DNA of 34,471 nt from VFJL01 sp043752345. Its GTDB lineage: Bacteria; Pseudomonadota; Gammaproteobacteria; Burkholderiales; Nitrosomonadaceae. The notes below the pieces were generated by a model that saw only the letters and a list, made by a program, of their open reading frames with translations, had not been told where the DNA came from and did no database searches. This document shows, piece after piece, positions 16,405 to 24,998 of this stretch (its first letter is position 1; each line of letters opens with the position of its first letter). The stretch lies in NCBI GenBank assembly GCA_043752345.1, contig JAYUYT010000034.1:1-34471 (forward strand), read 5' to 3'. The position numbers were made by a program, and so were the translations under genes.

Positions 16405-17031
16405 TGATGAATAACTGACCAGCGTCCAGCACCCCATCAACACGAACGAAGCTGCTGCAAACCAGCGCACCCACTGCAGGTTGATGCGGTGCGCGAGCGC
16501 CTCGCCGATCCAGACTGCAGGCGCGTTGGCAAGCATCATGCCGAGCGTGGTTCCCAACACCACCAGTACCAGCGCATCATAATGTGCAGCGAGCGCCACG
16601 GTCGCAAACTGGGTTTTGTCTCCCATCTCCGCCAGGAAAAATGCAATTAGCGTTGTAACAAACACTCCGGCACCGAGAATGCGCGGGTCGCCGTCCAGCT
16701 TGTCAGGTTTCAGCGCCCACAAACCGAAACCGATGAACGACAATCCGACGATCCAGTTGAGAGCTTGCGCAGAAATCAGGCTCGCCAGCCACGTGCCGAC
16801 CGAAGCCGCCAACGCATGGTTGAGCAGGGTAGCGACGAAGATGCCCGCCATGATTGGATACGGCCGCCGCAGTTTGGCAGCCAGCACAAACGACAGCAAC
16901 TGGGTCTTGTCGCCGATTTCAGCGATGGCAACCAGCAGGGTGGAGGTGAGGAAGGCTTCCAAGGCGATGAGCGGTGGCGAGAATGGGGGGCACGGAATTG
17001 TAGCGTGAATCTGTTGTGCCGCGCGGATCAT
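16396..17031 (-). CDS. GDT1/TMEM165-family (UPF0016) membrane protein, probable Mn2+/Ca2+ exporter
   Basis: The 211-residue protein carries the duplicated family motif E-x-G-D-K-T-Q twice: EIGDKTQ (from residue 38) and EMGDKTQ (from residue 135). Each motif starts a half of about three membrane helices, giving six in all. Known members move Mn2+ or Ca2+ in exchange for protons, and bacterial members (MneA) export manganese. The start is uncertain. ATG at 17031 has no clear Shine-Dalgarno, while family N-termini match from LEAFLTSTLLVAIAEIGDKTQ, so a TTG start at 16962 is possible. It lies 23 nt after lpdA, same strand. No yybP-ykoY-type riboswitch is visible upstream, as it follows lpdA directly. 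Confidence 0.86.
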   Translation of the reverse strand: MIRAAQQIHATIPCPPFSPPLIALEAFLTSTLLVAIAEIGDKTQLLSFVLAAKLRRPYPIMAGIFVATLLNHALAASVGTWLASLISAQALNWIVGLSFIGFGLWALKPDKLDGDPRILGAGVFVTTLIAFFLAEMGDKTQFATVALAAHYDALVLVVLGTTLGMMLANAPAVWIGEALAHRINLQWVRWFAAASFVLMGCWTLVSYSSLQ

Positions 17032-17054
17032 GTGCTGTTGCTACAAACCGGAGA

Positions 17055-18800
17055 TTACTTCTTCGGCATGTAAAGATCGGTGATCGATCCTTCCGCGATT
17101 TCAGCGGCAAAGAAAACAGTTTCCGACAAGGTTGGGTGCGGATGGATGGTGAGACCGAGATCTTCCATGTCCGCGCCCATCTCCAGCGCCAGCACGGTTT
17201 CGGCGATCAGTTCACCGGCGTTGACGCCGACCATGCCCGCACCGAGAATGCGGCGGGTGTTTTTATCCAGCAGCAGTTTGGTCATGCCTTCCTCGCGCCC
17301 CATCGCAATCGCGCGGCCACTGGCCGCCCAAGGGAAGCTGGCTCTTTCGTAATCGATACATTGTTTCGCGGCTTCGGTTTCGGTCAAACCCATCCAGGCA
17401 ATTTCTGGATCGGTGTAGGCCACTGAGGGAATGGTGCGCGCATCGAATGCTGCTTTGTGTCCTGTGATGATTTCTGCGGCAAGTTTGCCTTCATGCGAGG
17501 CTTTGTGCGCCAGCATGGGTTCGCCGACGATGTCGCCAATGCCAAAAATATGTGGCACGTTGGTACGCAGTTGTTTGTCCACCGGAATGAAACCACGCTC
17601 GTCCACATTGATACCGGCATTTTCGGCGCCGATCGCGCGACCGTTGGGACGGCGCCCCACTGCCAGCAGGACGCGGTCGTAAATCTGCGGTTCGGGAGAT
17701 TTCTCTCCTGCACAAGTGACCTTGAGTCCGCTTTCCTGCGGCTCAATCTGGGTGACCCTGGTTTTGAGATAGATCGCCTCGTAGCGTTTCTGTATGCGCC
17801 GGTGCAATGGCTTGACGAGATCTGCATCCGCGCCGGGGATCAATTGCTCCATCAATTCCACCACACTGACTTTGCAACCAAGCGCATCATAAACCGTCGC
17901 CATTTCCAGACCGATGATGCCGCCGCCGATGATGAGCATGCGTTTAGGAATGTCTGCCAGTTGCAATGCGCCGGTTGAATCCATCAGGCGCGGATCATCA
18001 TAAGGAAAGCCGGGAATGCGTGCCACGCTGGAGCCGGCGGCGATGATGCAATGTTCGAACGACACGGTTTTTGCGCCAGTGGCTGTTTCCACTTCGATCA
18101 TGTGGGGCGAAGTGAATTTACCTGTGCCGTGCACCACCTCCACCTTGCGCTGCTTCGCCAGCACCGACAGACCCTTGGTGAGTTTGCCGATGACGGATTC
18201 TTTCCATGCCCGCAGCTTGTCGACGTCTATCGCGGGCTGGCCGAAAGCAACGCCTTGGTGCTCGGTCTCTTCCGCTTCGGTGATGACCTTCGCCACATGC
18301 AGCAATGCCTTGGAGGGGATGCAGCCGACATTGAGACATACGCCGCCGAGCACAGGGTAGCGCTCGATCAGCACCACTTTCTTGCCGAGATCGGCGGCGC
18401 GGAACGCAGCCGTGTAGCCGCCCGGCCCCGCACCCAGCACCACCACATCGGCGTGAATCTCTCCGCGCGCAACCGGAACAGCAATGCTGGCGGCAGCAGG
18501 AGTCGAATCAAGCACAATGGACGGAATCTCTACAGGGGTTGCAGAACCCGTCTCCGCATCCGCTGTTTGCAAGAACAGGATGAGCGACCCCTCTGAAACC
18601 TTGTCGCCAACCTTGACCTTGATTTCCTTCACCACACCAGCCTGTGGCGCAGGGATTTCCACCGTCGCCTTGTCGGTTTCCAGCGTGATGAGCGGCGTTT
18701 CCTTTTCTACCGTATCACCGGGCTTCACCAGCAGCTCGATAATGGGAATATCCTTGAAATCGCCAACGTCGGGGACTTTGATTTCGATAAGTTGAGTCAT
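17055..18800 (-). CDS. lpdA: Dihydrolipoyl dehydrogenase with N-terminal lipoyl domain (LpdA)
   Basis: E3 re-oxidises dihydrolipoamide of 2-oxoacid dehydrogenase complexes with FAD and NAD+. The 581-residue protein has an N-terminal lipoyl domain (residues 1 to about 80) with lipoyl-lysine K44 in ETDKAT. A Pro/Ala/Thr-rich linker follows (about 81-113). Then comes the E3 core, with FAD loop GAGPGGYTAA, redox disulfide C155-LNVG-C160, NAD-binding IIGGGIIGLE and the C-terminal HPHPTLSE His/Glu pair. This lipoyl-E3 fusion is well known in betaproteobacteria. ATG at 18800 is chosen; a GTG one codon earlier is possible. No E1 or E2 gene is adjacent, so it may serve complexes encoded elsewhere. Its neighbours are proA (52 nt upstream) and the GDT1-type gene. 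Confidence 0.95.
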   Translation of the reverse strand: MTQLIEIKVPDVGDFKDIPIIELLVKPGDTVEKETPLITLETDKATVEIPAPQAGVVKEIKVKVGDKVSEGSLILFLQTADAETGSATPVEIPSIVLDSTPAAASIAVPVARGEIHADVVVLGAGPGGYTAAFRAADLGKKVVLIERYPVLGGVCLNVGCIPSKALLHVAKVITEAEETEHQGVAFGQPAIDVDKLRAWKESVIGKLTKGLSVLAKQRKVEVVHGTGKFTSPHMIEVETATGAKTVSFEHCIIAAGSSVARIPGFPYDDPRLMDSTGALQLADIPKRMLIIGGGIIGLEMATVYDALGCKVSVVELMEQLIPGADADLVKPLHRRIQKRYEAIYLKTRVTQIEPQESGLKVTCAGEKSPEPQIYDRVLLAVGRRPNGRAIGAENAGINVDERGFIPVDKQLRTNVPHIFGIGDIVGEPMLAHKASHEGKLAAEIITGHKAAFDARTIPSVAYTDPEIAWMGLTETEAAKQCIDYERASFPWAASGRAIAMGREEGMTKLLLDKNTRRILGAGMVGVNAGELIAETVLALEMGADMEDLGLTIHPHPTLSETVFFAAEIAEGSITDLYMPKK

Positions 18801-18852
18801 CACAATCTCATGTTGCGGAACGGATCAAATCCGCCCCGATTTTCGCAATGGT

Positions 18853-20118
18853 TTATTGCCGTATCTGTCCGTCGCCCAGCACGATGAATTTCTGGCTGGT
18901 CAATCCCTCCAGCCCCACCGGGCCGCGCGCGTGAATTTTGTCAGTGGAGATGCCGATTTCCGCACCGAGACCATACTCGAAGCCGTCGGCGAAGCGCGTG
19001 GAGGCATTGACCATCACTGAACTCGAATCCACTTCCCGTAGAAAACGCCGGGCGCGAGTGTAGTCCTCGGTGATGATGGCATCGGTATGCTGTGAGCCGT
19101 AAATGGCAATGTGCTCGATAGCCTGCTCCAATCCGCTCACCACCCGCACGCTCAGAATCGGCGCGAGATATTCGGTATACCAGTCATCTTCCGTGGCTAC
19201 CTTCATTTGTTCGATGATCGCGCGGGAAGCTGCATCACCGCGCAGTTCCACACCTTTATCGAGATAGATTTTGCACAGCGGCGGCAGCACCTTTCCGGCA
19301 ATATCCTGATGCACCAGCAGGGTTTCCATGGTGTTGCAGGTGCCGTAGCGCTGCGTCTTGGCGTTGTCGGCAACACGGATGGCTTTATCCAGATCGGCAC
19401 CAGCATCGATATAGACATGACATACGCCATCCAGATGCTTGATTACCGGGATGCGCGCCTCGTTGGCAATGCGCTCGATCAGCCCCTTGCCGCCGCGCGG
19501 CACGATCACGTCGACGAATTGTTTCATGGTGATAAGTTCACCCACGGCGGCACGGTCGGTAGTCTCGATCACCTGCACCGCAGTCTCCGGCAAACCGGCT
19601 GCTTTTAATCCTTCCTTCACGCAAGCAGCAATCGCCTGATTGCAATGGATCGCTTCCGATCCACCGCGCAGGATTGCCGCATTCCCGGCCTTGAGGCACA
19701 ATCCGGCGGCATCCGCGGTGACATTGGGACGCGCTTCGTAAATGATGCCAACCACGCCCAGCGGCACGCGCATTTTTCCGACCTGGATGCCGGAAGGGCG
19801 GTAATTCAGACCGCTGATTTCGCCGATCGGATCAGCCAGCGCAGCAATTTGCAGTAGACCTTCCGCCATGCTGGCAACTCCTTTGGAGGTGAGCGTCAGA
19901 CGGTCCAGCAAGACTGCATCCAGCCCCTGGGCTTTGGCCCCTTGCAGATCCAGCGCGTTGGCGGCCAGCAGTTTCTGTTCGTCGCGCTTGATGGCTGCGG
20001 CCATCGCGGTGAGTGCCCGGTTTTTGGCGGCAGTCTCGGCTTTGGCCATCAGGCGCGATGCAGCACGGGCTTCGCGCCCGACCGATTGCATATAGGCTTT
20101 GATGTCTATGACGTCCAT
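18853..20118 (-). CDS. proA: Gamma-glutamyl phosphate reductase ProA
   Basis: ProA reduces gamma-glutamyl phosphate to glutamate semialdehyde with NADPH, the second step of proline synthesis. The 421-residue aldehyde-dehydrogenase-fold protein shows VPLGVVGIIYEARPNVTADAAGL, LRGGSEAIHCN, VIVPRGGKGLI, VIKHLDGVCHVYID and the nucleophile C261 in QRYGTCNTMETLLVH. The C-terminus ends GPVGLEGLTSQKFIVLGDG, as usual. GGAG and GAGGT lie just before the ATG. It follows holA by 81 nt in the same direction. proB is not in the window. Confidence 0.97.
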   Translation of the reverse strand: MDVIDIKAYMQSVGREARAASRLMAKAETAAKNRALTAMAAAIKRDEQKLLAANALDLQGAKAQGLDAVLLDRLTLTSKGVASMAEGLLQIAALADPIGEISGLNYRPSGIQVGKMRVPLGVVGIIYEARPNVTADAAGLCLKAGNAAILRGGSEAIHCNQAIAACVKEGLKAAGLPETAVQVIETTDRAAVGELITMKQFVDVIVPRGGKGLIERIANEARIPVIKHLDGVCHVYIDAGADLDKAIRVADNAKTQRYGTCNTMETLLVHQDIAGKVLPPLCKIYLDKGVELRGDAASRAIIEQMKVATEDDWYTEYLAPILSVRVVSGLEQAIEHIAIYGSQHTDAIITEDYTRARRFLREVDSSSVMVNASTRFADGFEYGLGAEIGISTDKIHARGPVGLEGLTSQKFIVLGDGQIRQ

Positions 20119-20199
20119 ACCTCAGCTCCAGGCACACAATGAATGGTAAAGATGGATTTTAACGCTGATGAGCGGCTGTGGATACAGCTCAACGGTTCC

Positions 20200-21210
20200 T
20201 TAGCGTTTGCTGACCGCAAAGCGCAACCCCAGTTGCAGCAATTCATCCCAGGCATCCCCTTGGGCGACGCCTTTGCTGATCCTGTCTATTTTCGCGGCGT
20301 GCAGCAAAGCTCGCACCAGCGGCTTGAGTCCGATTGATCTGGCCGCATGCTCCGTTGCTTTCTGTTTGTCTCCCCAGACTCTGGCTTCATTCATCAGTTG
20401 CATCAGCGGCCTGCCGGAATCCAGCCCCTTGCGGATGATGATCAGCGCGCGAATCTGCCCTGCCAGAATGGTGAGGATGAATGGCAACGCTGCACCCTCA
20501 CCCCGCAAGCCTTCCAGGATACGGGTGTAACGGGCGGTATCCGCTGTCATCAGCGCATCCGACAATTTGAAAACATCATAGCGCGCCACATCCAGCACCG
20601 CGTCTTTCACCTGGTCGAAAGACAGCATACCCTCCGGATAGAGCAGCGCGAGTTTCTGGACTTCCTGATGGGCCGCGAGCAGGTTGCCCTCCACTTTGTC
20701 AGCCAAAAACTGCAGAGTTCCGGGATCGGCTTTCTGTTGCTGCATCCCGAGGCGCTGGCCGATCCATGCCGGCAGCCGCGTGCGCTCAACCGGGGAGACC
20801 GGAATCATCGCTCCCGCATTTTCAAGCGCCTTGAACCACTTTGCCGCCTGACCCTGTTTATCGATCTTGGGCAGGGTGACGAGCGTGACGGTATCGGGCG
20901 GCAGCGCACGGCAATATTCCTCGATCGCCGCACTGCCCTGGTTTCCGGGTTTGCCGGAGGGAATGCGCATATCCATCAACCGCCGTTCGCCAAATAGCGA
21001 CAGACTGTTACTGCTTTGCTGCAACTCCTGCCAATTGAAATGGTGGTCTATGGTGAAGATCTCGCGTTCGACATAGCCTGTCTGACGTGCCTGGGCGCGG
21101 ATCAGGTCGGCAGCCTCGATCGCCAGCAGCGGTTCATCGCCGAACACCGTATAAAGCAGAGCGAGTTGTTGTTGCAGATGCTGGGAAAGCTGATCAGGGT
21201 TGATGCGCAT
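20200..21210 (-). CDS. holA: DNA polymerase III delta subunit HolA
   Basis: HolA (delta) is the clamp-opening wrench of the DnaX clamp loader. The 336-residue length is typical. Family features include the N-terminal LLYTVFGDEPLLAIEAADLIR (degenerate AAA+ region), SLFGERRLMDMRIPSGKPG, KWFKALE with a P/V-rich strand and RLPAWIGQRL. Further on are LADKVEGNLLAAHQEVQKLALL, DVFKLSDAL and the C-terminal collar helices. The start MRINPDQLSQHL is the family start, but no Shine-Dalgarno is evident. The leuS-lptE-holA order is common in proteobacteria. Here a 131-nt spacer separates lptE and holA. Confidence 0.96.
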   Translation of the reverse strand: MRINPDQLSQHLQQQLALLYTVFGDEPLLAIEAADLIRAQARQTGYVEREIFTIDHHFNWQELQQSSNSLSLFGERRLMDMRIPSGKPGNQGSAAIEEYCRALPPDTVTLVTLPKIDKQGQAAKWFKALENAGAMIPVSPVERTRLPAWIGQRLGMQQQKADPGTLQFLADKVEGNLLAAHQEVQKLALLYPEGMLSFDQVKDAVLDVARYDVFKLSDALMTADTARYTRILEGLRGEGAALPFILTILAGQIRALIIIRKGLDSGRPLMQLMNEARVWGDKQKATEHAARSIGLKPLVRALLHAAKIDRISKGVAQGDAWDELLQLGLRFAVSKR

Positions 21211-21341
21211 AAGAGTGAAAATTTATCGCAGACAAGGTGGAAAAATAAAACGGGGGAATCTGGATCTCGAGATTACCGGAATAACCATGTCGCGGCGGTC
21301 CCGGTCACCCGCTATTGGATTGTTCCCGGCATACTGCGTGA
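21211..21341. other. Spacer between lptE and holA with a GAATCTGGA-type tract
   Basis: In many proteobacteria lptE and holA nearly touch, but here 131 nt separate them and no ORF fits. The plus strand carries GGGGGAATCTGGATCTCGAG from about 21253, followed by ATTACCGGAATAACC. It shares the core GAATCTGGA with the tract inside murE at about 9200, though in the opposite orientation relative to the genes. It may be a short dispersed repeat. No promoter was recognised with confidence. Confidence 0.4.
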
Positions 21342-21860
21342 TCAGGGCTTCCCCTCGATTTTTACCGTCGTCAACTGCCGCAAGATCTGTCTGACGATCT
21401 CGGTCTGCATCTCTTTGACGAGCAACGCTTCCTCTGCTTCTTTTGCCACCACCTGCTCGTCCGTGAAAGGCAGAACGCGCTCCCGGATAATCTCAGTGGT
21501 GGAAATTAATTCCAGTCCTCTGGCATCGATGAGACGATAAGAAGCCCGATAACGCAACAGAAATTCGCGCACCCTGCCTTCTCCGGATAACGATAGGATA
21601 TTCTTTTCATTTGTTTGCTTGAGAATTTGCAGAGTAGCTTCCGCACCCTGCGCCTCATCAACAACACGCGTAGCTTTACCAGCATGAATGGTGCGTTTTA
21701 TCTCTGCAGTAATGGGGTAGTCCGTTGGGTCCGGAATATACAGCGAAATAAACGAGAATACGGTTGGCGCCTGTCCCTGCCCGCGCAACTGAAAGCCACA
21801 GGCGGATAGCAGCAGAATCAAAGTACAGATGGTGAGAAAGCGATGTGACCTAAATTGCAT
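21342..21860 (-). CDS. lptE: LPS-assembly lipoprotein LptE
   Basis: LptE plugs the LptD barrel and helps insert lipopolysaccharide into the outer leaflet of the outer membrane. The 172-residue precursor has a lipoprotein signal (MQFRSHRFLTICTLILLLSAC) with lipobox LSAC-G, cysteine at residue 21, followed at once by GFQLRG, the typical LptE/RlpB mature start. The rest alternates beta strands and ends in two helices (EQVVAKEAEEALLVKEMQTEIVRQILRQL), as in the family. AGGA lies 8 nt before the ATG, inside the last codons of the preceding small gene, so translation is probably coupled to it. Confidence 0.93.
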   Translation of the reverse strand: MQFRSHRFLTICTLILLLSACGFQLRGQGQAPTVFSFISLYIPDPTDYPITAEIKRTIHAGKATRVVDEAQGAEATLQILKQTNEKNILSLSGEGRVREFLLRYRASYRLIDARGLELISTTEIIRERVLPFTDEQVVAKEAEEALLVKEMQTEIVRQILRQLTTVKIEGKP

Positions 21861-21862
21861 GG

Positions 21863-22078
21863 TTATTTCCTGCCACTGTCGTTGGATTCATTCAGGGCAG
21901 GGGCAATAATATCTTCGATTGCCGACAGGGTGGCTTCGTGCCAAGGAATATAGTCACCAATTTTGTCTGCCACTGCCGTCATTTCGCGCTCGGATAAATC
22001 GCGTCCCCATTCTTTATGCATAATTTCCTGAATGTCACCTTTGCTTATCCAGTAAATGGCCTCATCTAAATTTTCCAT
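21863..22078 (-). CDS. Conserved-position small hypothetical protein between leuS and lptE
   Basis: This 71-residue acidic protein is not recognised. It reads MENLDEAIYWISKGDIQEIM and continues with HKEWGRDLSEREMTAVADK, then an amphipathic segment and a polar tail (ALNESNDSGRK). No signal peptide, membrane segment or Cys is present; it looks like a small, mostly helical cytosolic protein. The ATG at 22078 has TGAGGT about 9 nt upstream; an in-frame TTG at 22102 would overlap leuS by 8 nt. It starts 16 nt after leuS and ends 2 nt before the lptE start, with the lptE ribosome site within its last codons. This tight fit, plus a full-length frame, argues that it is translated. It may act mainly as a coupling leader for lptE. 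Confidence 0.7.
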   Translation of the reverse strand: MENLDEAIYWISKGDIQEIMHKEWGRDLSEREMTAVADKIGDYIPWHEATLSAIEDIIAPALNESNDSGRK

Positions 22079-22094
22079 TTGGGTGTACCTCAAC

Positions 22095-24779
22095 TTATAC
22101 AACGATATTCACCAGTCTGCCCGGTACCACCACCACTTTCTTTACCGTCTGCCCGGCAATGAATTTCTGCACCTGATCATTTGCCAGTGCAAGCTGCTCG
22201 ATGGTTGCATACTTCGCGTCCTTGGCAACGCGTATCTGCCCGCGCAGCTTGCCATTGACCTGTAACACCAGTTCGATTTCATCCCGCACCAGTGCCGCAC
22301 TGTCAGCCTGCGGCCAAGGCTGATCGAGAAGCTCCGTTCCGGGCTTGAGTTCATGCCAGAGCGCGTGGCAGATGTGAGGAACGATGGGGGACAACAGCAA
22401 AACGATGCTTTCCAGCGCTTCCTGCATCAGACTGCGGGCTGCCGGACTGGAATCGTGTGATTTTCCGAGAGCATTCATCAGCTCCATCACCGCGGCAATG
22501 GCGGTGTTGAAGGTATGTCGTCTTTCCAGATCGTCGCTGACCTTGACGATGGTCTGATGCAACTGCAAACGCAGGGATTTGAGTTCAGAGGCAAGCTCAC
22601 TATTGCTTTGCGCTACGACCACACCTTGCTGCAAATGGTCGTACACCTGCTTCCACAGTCGTTTCAGGAAGCGGAATGCGCCCTCTACTCCAGTATCCGC
22701 CCATTCCAATGTCTGCTCCGGCGGGCTGGCAAACATCATGAACAGCCGCGCGGTATCAGCACCGTATTGCTCCACCAGTTGTTGTGGGTCGACGCCATTG
22801 TTCTTGGATTTTGACATGGTGCCAATACCGCCGGATTCGACCGGTTGACCATCAGCACGCAATATCGCAACGTCGCACTTACCTTGAGCATCCGCCTGAA
22901 TATCCACTTCTGTGGGGTTGTAGTAAACAATGCGTCCGGCTCCGGTTTTGCGGAAGAATATTTCGTTCAGCACCATGCCCTGGGTGAGCAGATTGGCGAA
23001 CGGTTCATCGAATTTTACCAGCCCGAGATCACGCATCACCTTGCTCCAGAAGCGTGAATACAGCAGATGCAGGATGGCATGTTCGATGCCGCCAATATAC
23101 TGATCTACCGGCAGCCAGTAATCTGCGCGTGCATCGGCCATGGCCTTGTCCTGATCAGCACAGGCGTAGCGGATGTAGTACCAGGACGAATCGACGAAAG
23201 TATCCATCGTGTCCGTTTCGCGCCGTGCCGGCTTGTTGCATTGGGGACAGAAACACTGGTAAAACGATGGCGTTTTTGCCAGCGGATTGCCAGAGCCATC
23301 CGGCACCAGATCTTCAGGCAACATCACTGGCAGCTGATCATCCGGCACCGGCACGATGCCGCAACTAGTGCAGTGGATCAACGGGATCGGACAGCCCCAG
23401 TAGCGCTGGCGCGAGACGCCCCAGTCGCGCAAGCGGTAATGTATGCGCTTCTTGCCTAACCCTACGACGGTCAGACCAGCGGCAATGGCATCAACTGCTG
23501 CCTCGTAACTCAAGCCATCGTATTTACCGGAATTGATACAAACACCATGCTCTGCAAAAACATCAAGCCAAATAAACCAATCCAGATGTTCGGTTTGCTC
23601 GTTTGTATGAGCTAGTGCGGGGAATTCTTGTCCGTCATTTGTAGTATGTAAATAAGTCTCGGTTTTCTTAATGTCCCAATGGGTGGGAGCAATTACAATC
23701 TTAATTGGCAACCTATATTTTTTTGCAAAGTGAAAATCACGCTGGTCATGTGCCGGCACCGCCATTACCGCACCTTCGCCGTAGCCCATCAGTACATAAT
23801 TGGCGATCCATACCGGCAGCCTTGCACCGGTCAACGGATGGAGGACAAACAACCCCGTATCCATGCCTTTCTTTTCCTGGGTAGCCAGCTCTGCTTCCAT
23901 AGTAGCACCGTGCTTGCATTCCTCAATGAATGCAGTCAGCAATGGATTGTCCTTGGCCGCGTGCAGCGCAATTGGATGCTCAGCTGCCACCGCAACATAG
24001 GTCGCACCCAGCAACGTATCGGCGCGGGTGGTAAAAACCTTCAGATCTTGTGGGGTACCCGACTTTGCATCCGCAGGAAAGGTGATGTCGACACCGAAAC
24101 TCTTGCCGATCCAGTTGGCCTGCATGGTCTTTACCCGCTCTGGCCAGCCTGGCAGCATATCCAGATCGCCGAGCAATTCTTCCGCATACTGGGTAATGCC
24201 TAGGTAATAGCCGGGGATTTCGCGCTTTTCCACCAGCGCACCGGTACGCCAGCCGCACCCGTCTATCACCTGTTCGTTGGCCAGCACAGTCTGATCCACC
24301 GGGTCCCAGTTCACTACCTGGGTTTTCTTGTAAGCAATACCTTTTTCCAGCATCCGCAAAAACAGCCACTGATTCCAGCGGTAGTAATCTGGCTTGCAGG
24401 TGGCCAATTCGCGCTTCCAGTCTATGGCCAGCCCCAGGCTTTGCAACTGCTTGCGCATGTAGGCGATATTGTCGTGAGTCCACTGCGCGGGCGGCACATT
24501 GTTCTGCATTGCCGCATTCTCTGCGGGCAAGCCGAAAGCATCCCAACCCATTGGCTGCAGTACGTTATAACCCTGCATACGGCGGTAACGCGACAGCACG
24601 TCGCCGATGGTGTAATTGCGCACATGGCCCATATGCAGCTTGCCGGACGGATAAGGAAACATCGACAGGCAGTAATATTTGCGCTTGCCAGGAATCTCAA
24701 CGGCCTCGAAAGCGGCGGTTTCCTCCCAGTGCTGCTGCGCTTCCTGCTCGATTTTCTGGGGATGGTATTTTTCTTGCAT
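22095..24779 (-). CDS. leuS: Leucyl-tRNA synthetase LeuS
   Basis: LeuS charges tRNA-Leu and hydrolyses misacylated products in its CP1 editing domain. The 894-residue protein has HIGH as HMGH (residues 49-52), the KMSKS loop as MSKSK (655-659), a C-rich zinc-type segment (IHCTSCG and FCPQCNKPA) and the editing-site region TTRADTLLGATYVAVAAEHP. ATG at 24779 (MQEKYHPQKIEQEAQQHWEE) is the family start. A GTG four codons earlier (24791) is possible; neither has a Shine-Dalgarno. It is longer than E. coli LeuS (860). The extra residues seem to lie between VIAPTHWD and CINSGKYDGL, in an AT-rich stretch. It heads the minus-strand series leuS to GDT1. Confidence 0.97.
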   Translation of the reverse strand: MQEKYHPQKIEQEAQQHWEETAAFEAVEIPGKRKYYCLSMFPYPSGKLHMGHVRNYTIGDVLSRYRRMQGYNVLQPMGWDAFGLPAENAAMQNNVPPAQWTHDNIAYMRKQLQSLGLAIDWKRELATCKPDYYRWNQWLFLRMLEKGIAYKKTQVVNWDPVDQTVLANEQVIDGCGWRTGALVEKREIPGYYLGITQYAEELLGDLDMLPGWPERVKTMQANWIGKSFGVDITFPADAKSGTPQDLKVFTTRADTLLGATYVAVAAEHPIALHAAKDNPLLTAFIEECKHGATMEAELATQEKKGMDTGLFVLHPLTGARLPVWIANYVLMGYGEGAVMAVPAHDQRDFHFAKKYRLPIKIVIAPTHWDIKKTETYLHTTNDGQEFPALAHTNEQTEHLDWFIWLDVFAEHGVCINSGKYDGLSYEAAVDAIAAGLTVVGLGKKRIHYRLRDWGVSRQRYWGCPIPLIHCTSCGIVPVPDDQLPVMLPEDLVPDGSGNPLAKTPSFYQCFCPQCNKPARRETDTMDTFVDSSWYYIRYACADQDKAMADARADYWLPVDQYIGGIEHAILHLLYSRFWSKVMRDLGLVKFDEPFANLLTQGMVLNEIFFRKTGAGRIVYYNPTEVDIQADAQGKCDVAILRADGQPVESGGIGTMSKSKNNGVDPQQLVEQYGADTARLFMMFASPPEQTLEWADTGVEGAFRFLKRLWKQVYDHLQQGVVVAQSNSELASELKSLRLQLHQTIVKVSDDLERRHTFNTAIAAVMELMNALGKSHDSSPAARSLMQEALESIVLLLSPIVPHICHALWHELKPGTELLDQPWPQADSAALVRDEIELVLQVNGKLRGQIRVAKDAKYATIEQLALANDQVQKFIAGQTVKKVVVVPGRLVNIVV

Positions 24780-24811
24780 AAAATTGGTCACTATCGCGGT
24801 GGATGCAAAGA

Positions 24812-24817
24812 ATTATA
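24812..24817 (-). promoter_or_regulatory. -10 element of leuS
   Basis: The minus strand reads a perfect TATAAT 32 nt before the leuS ATG at 24779, preceded by GG, with TTGCCC only 7 nt upstream (too close to be its -35). Transcription would start near 24805, giving a leader of about 25 nt. The -35 is weak, so activity may need an activator or UP element. Confidence 0.5.
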
Positions 24818-24962
24818 CCGTGAAGGGCAACCACTTACCGTTTTGCGCGTACCCTCACCCGAACATTGACATACAGAGGGGGATGCATAAACTTCAGAAG
24901 CCGGTCTGTCTATAGGGAGACCCTCACAGTCGCAAGATTGTATAAGCCTTACCCTAGCTTTC

Positions 24963-24998
24963 TTGCTCACCTCATAACAAAAATCGTATCATAACGAT
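24963..24998 (+). promoter_or_regulatory. Candidate promoter and operator of phosphoribulokinase
   Basis: TTGCTC (24963-24968) is followed after 18 nt by TATCAT (24987-24992), a five-of-six -10 match. An inverted repeat ATCGT-N6-ACGAT (24983-24998) overlaps the -10, so a regulator bound there could control the gene. The gene start is about 109 nt downstream. No exact CbbR-type (T-N11-A) match was found in this repeat. Confidence 0.4.

Noticed and set aside
24983..24998. CbbR binding site ahead of phosphoribulokinase
   Set aside because: The inverted repeat is real, but the T-N11-A spacing of LysR-type sites does not fit exactly, so only a generic operator is proposed.
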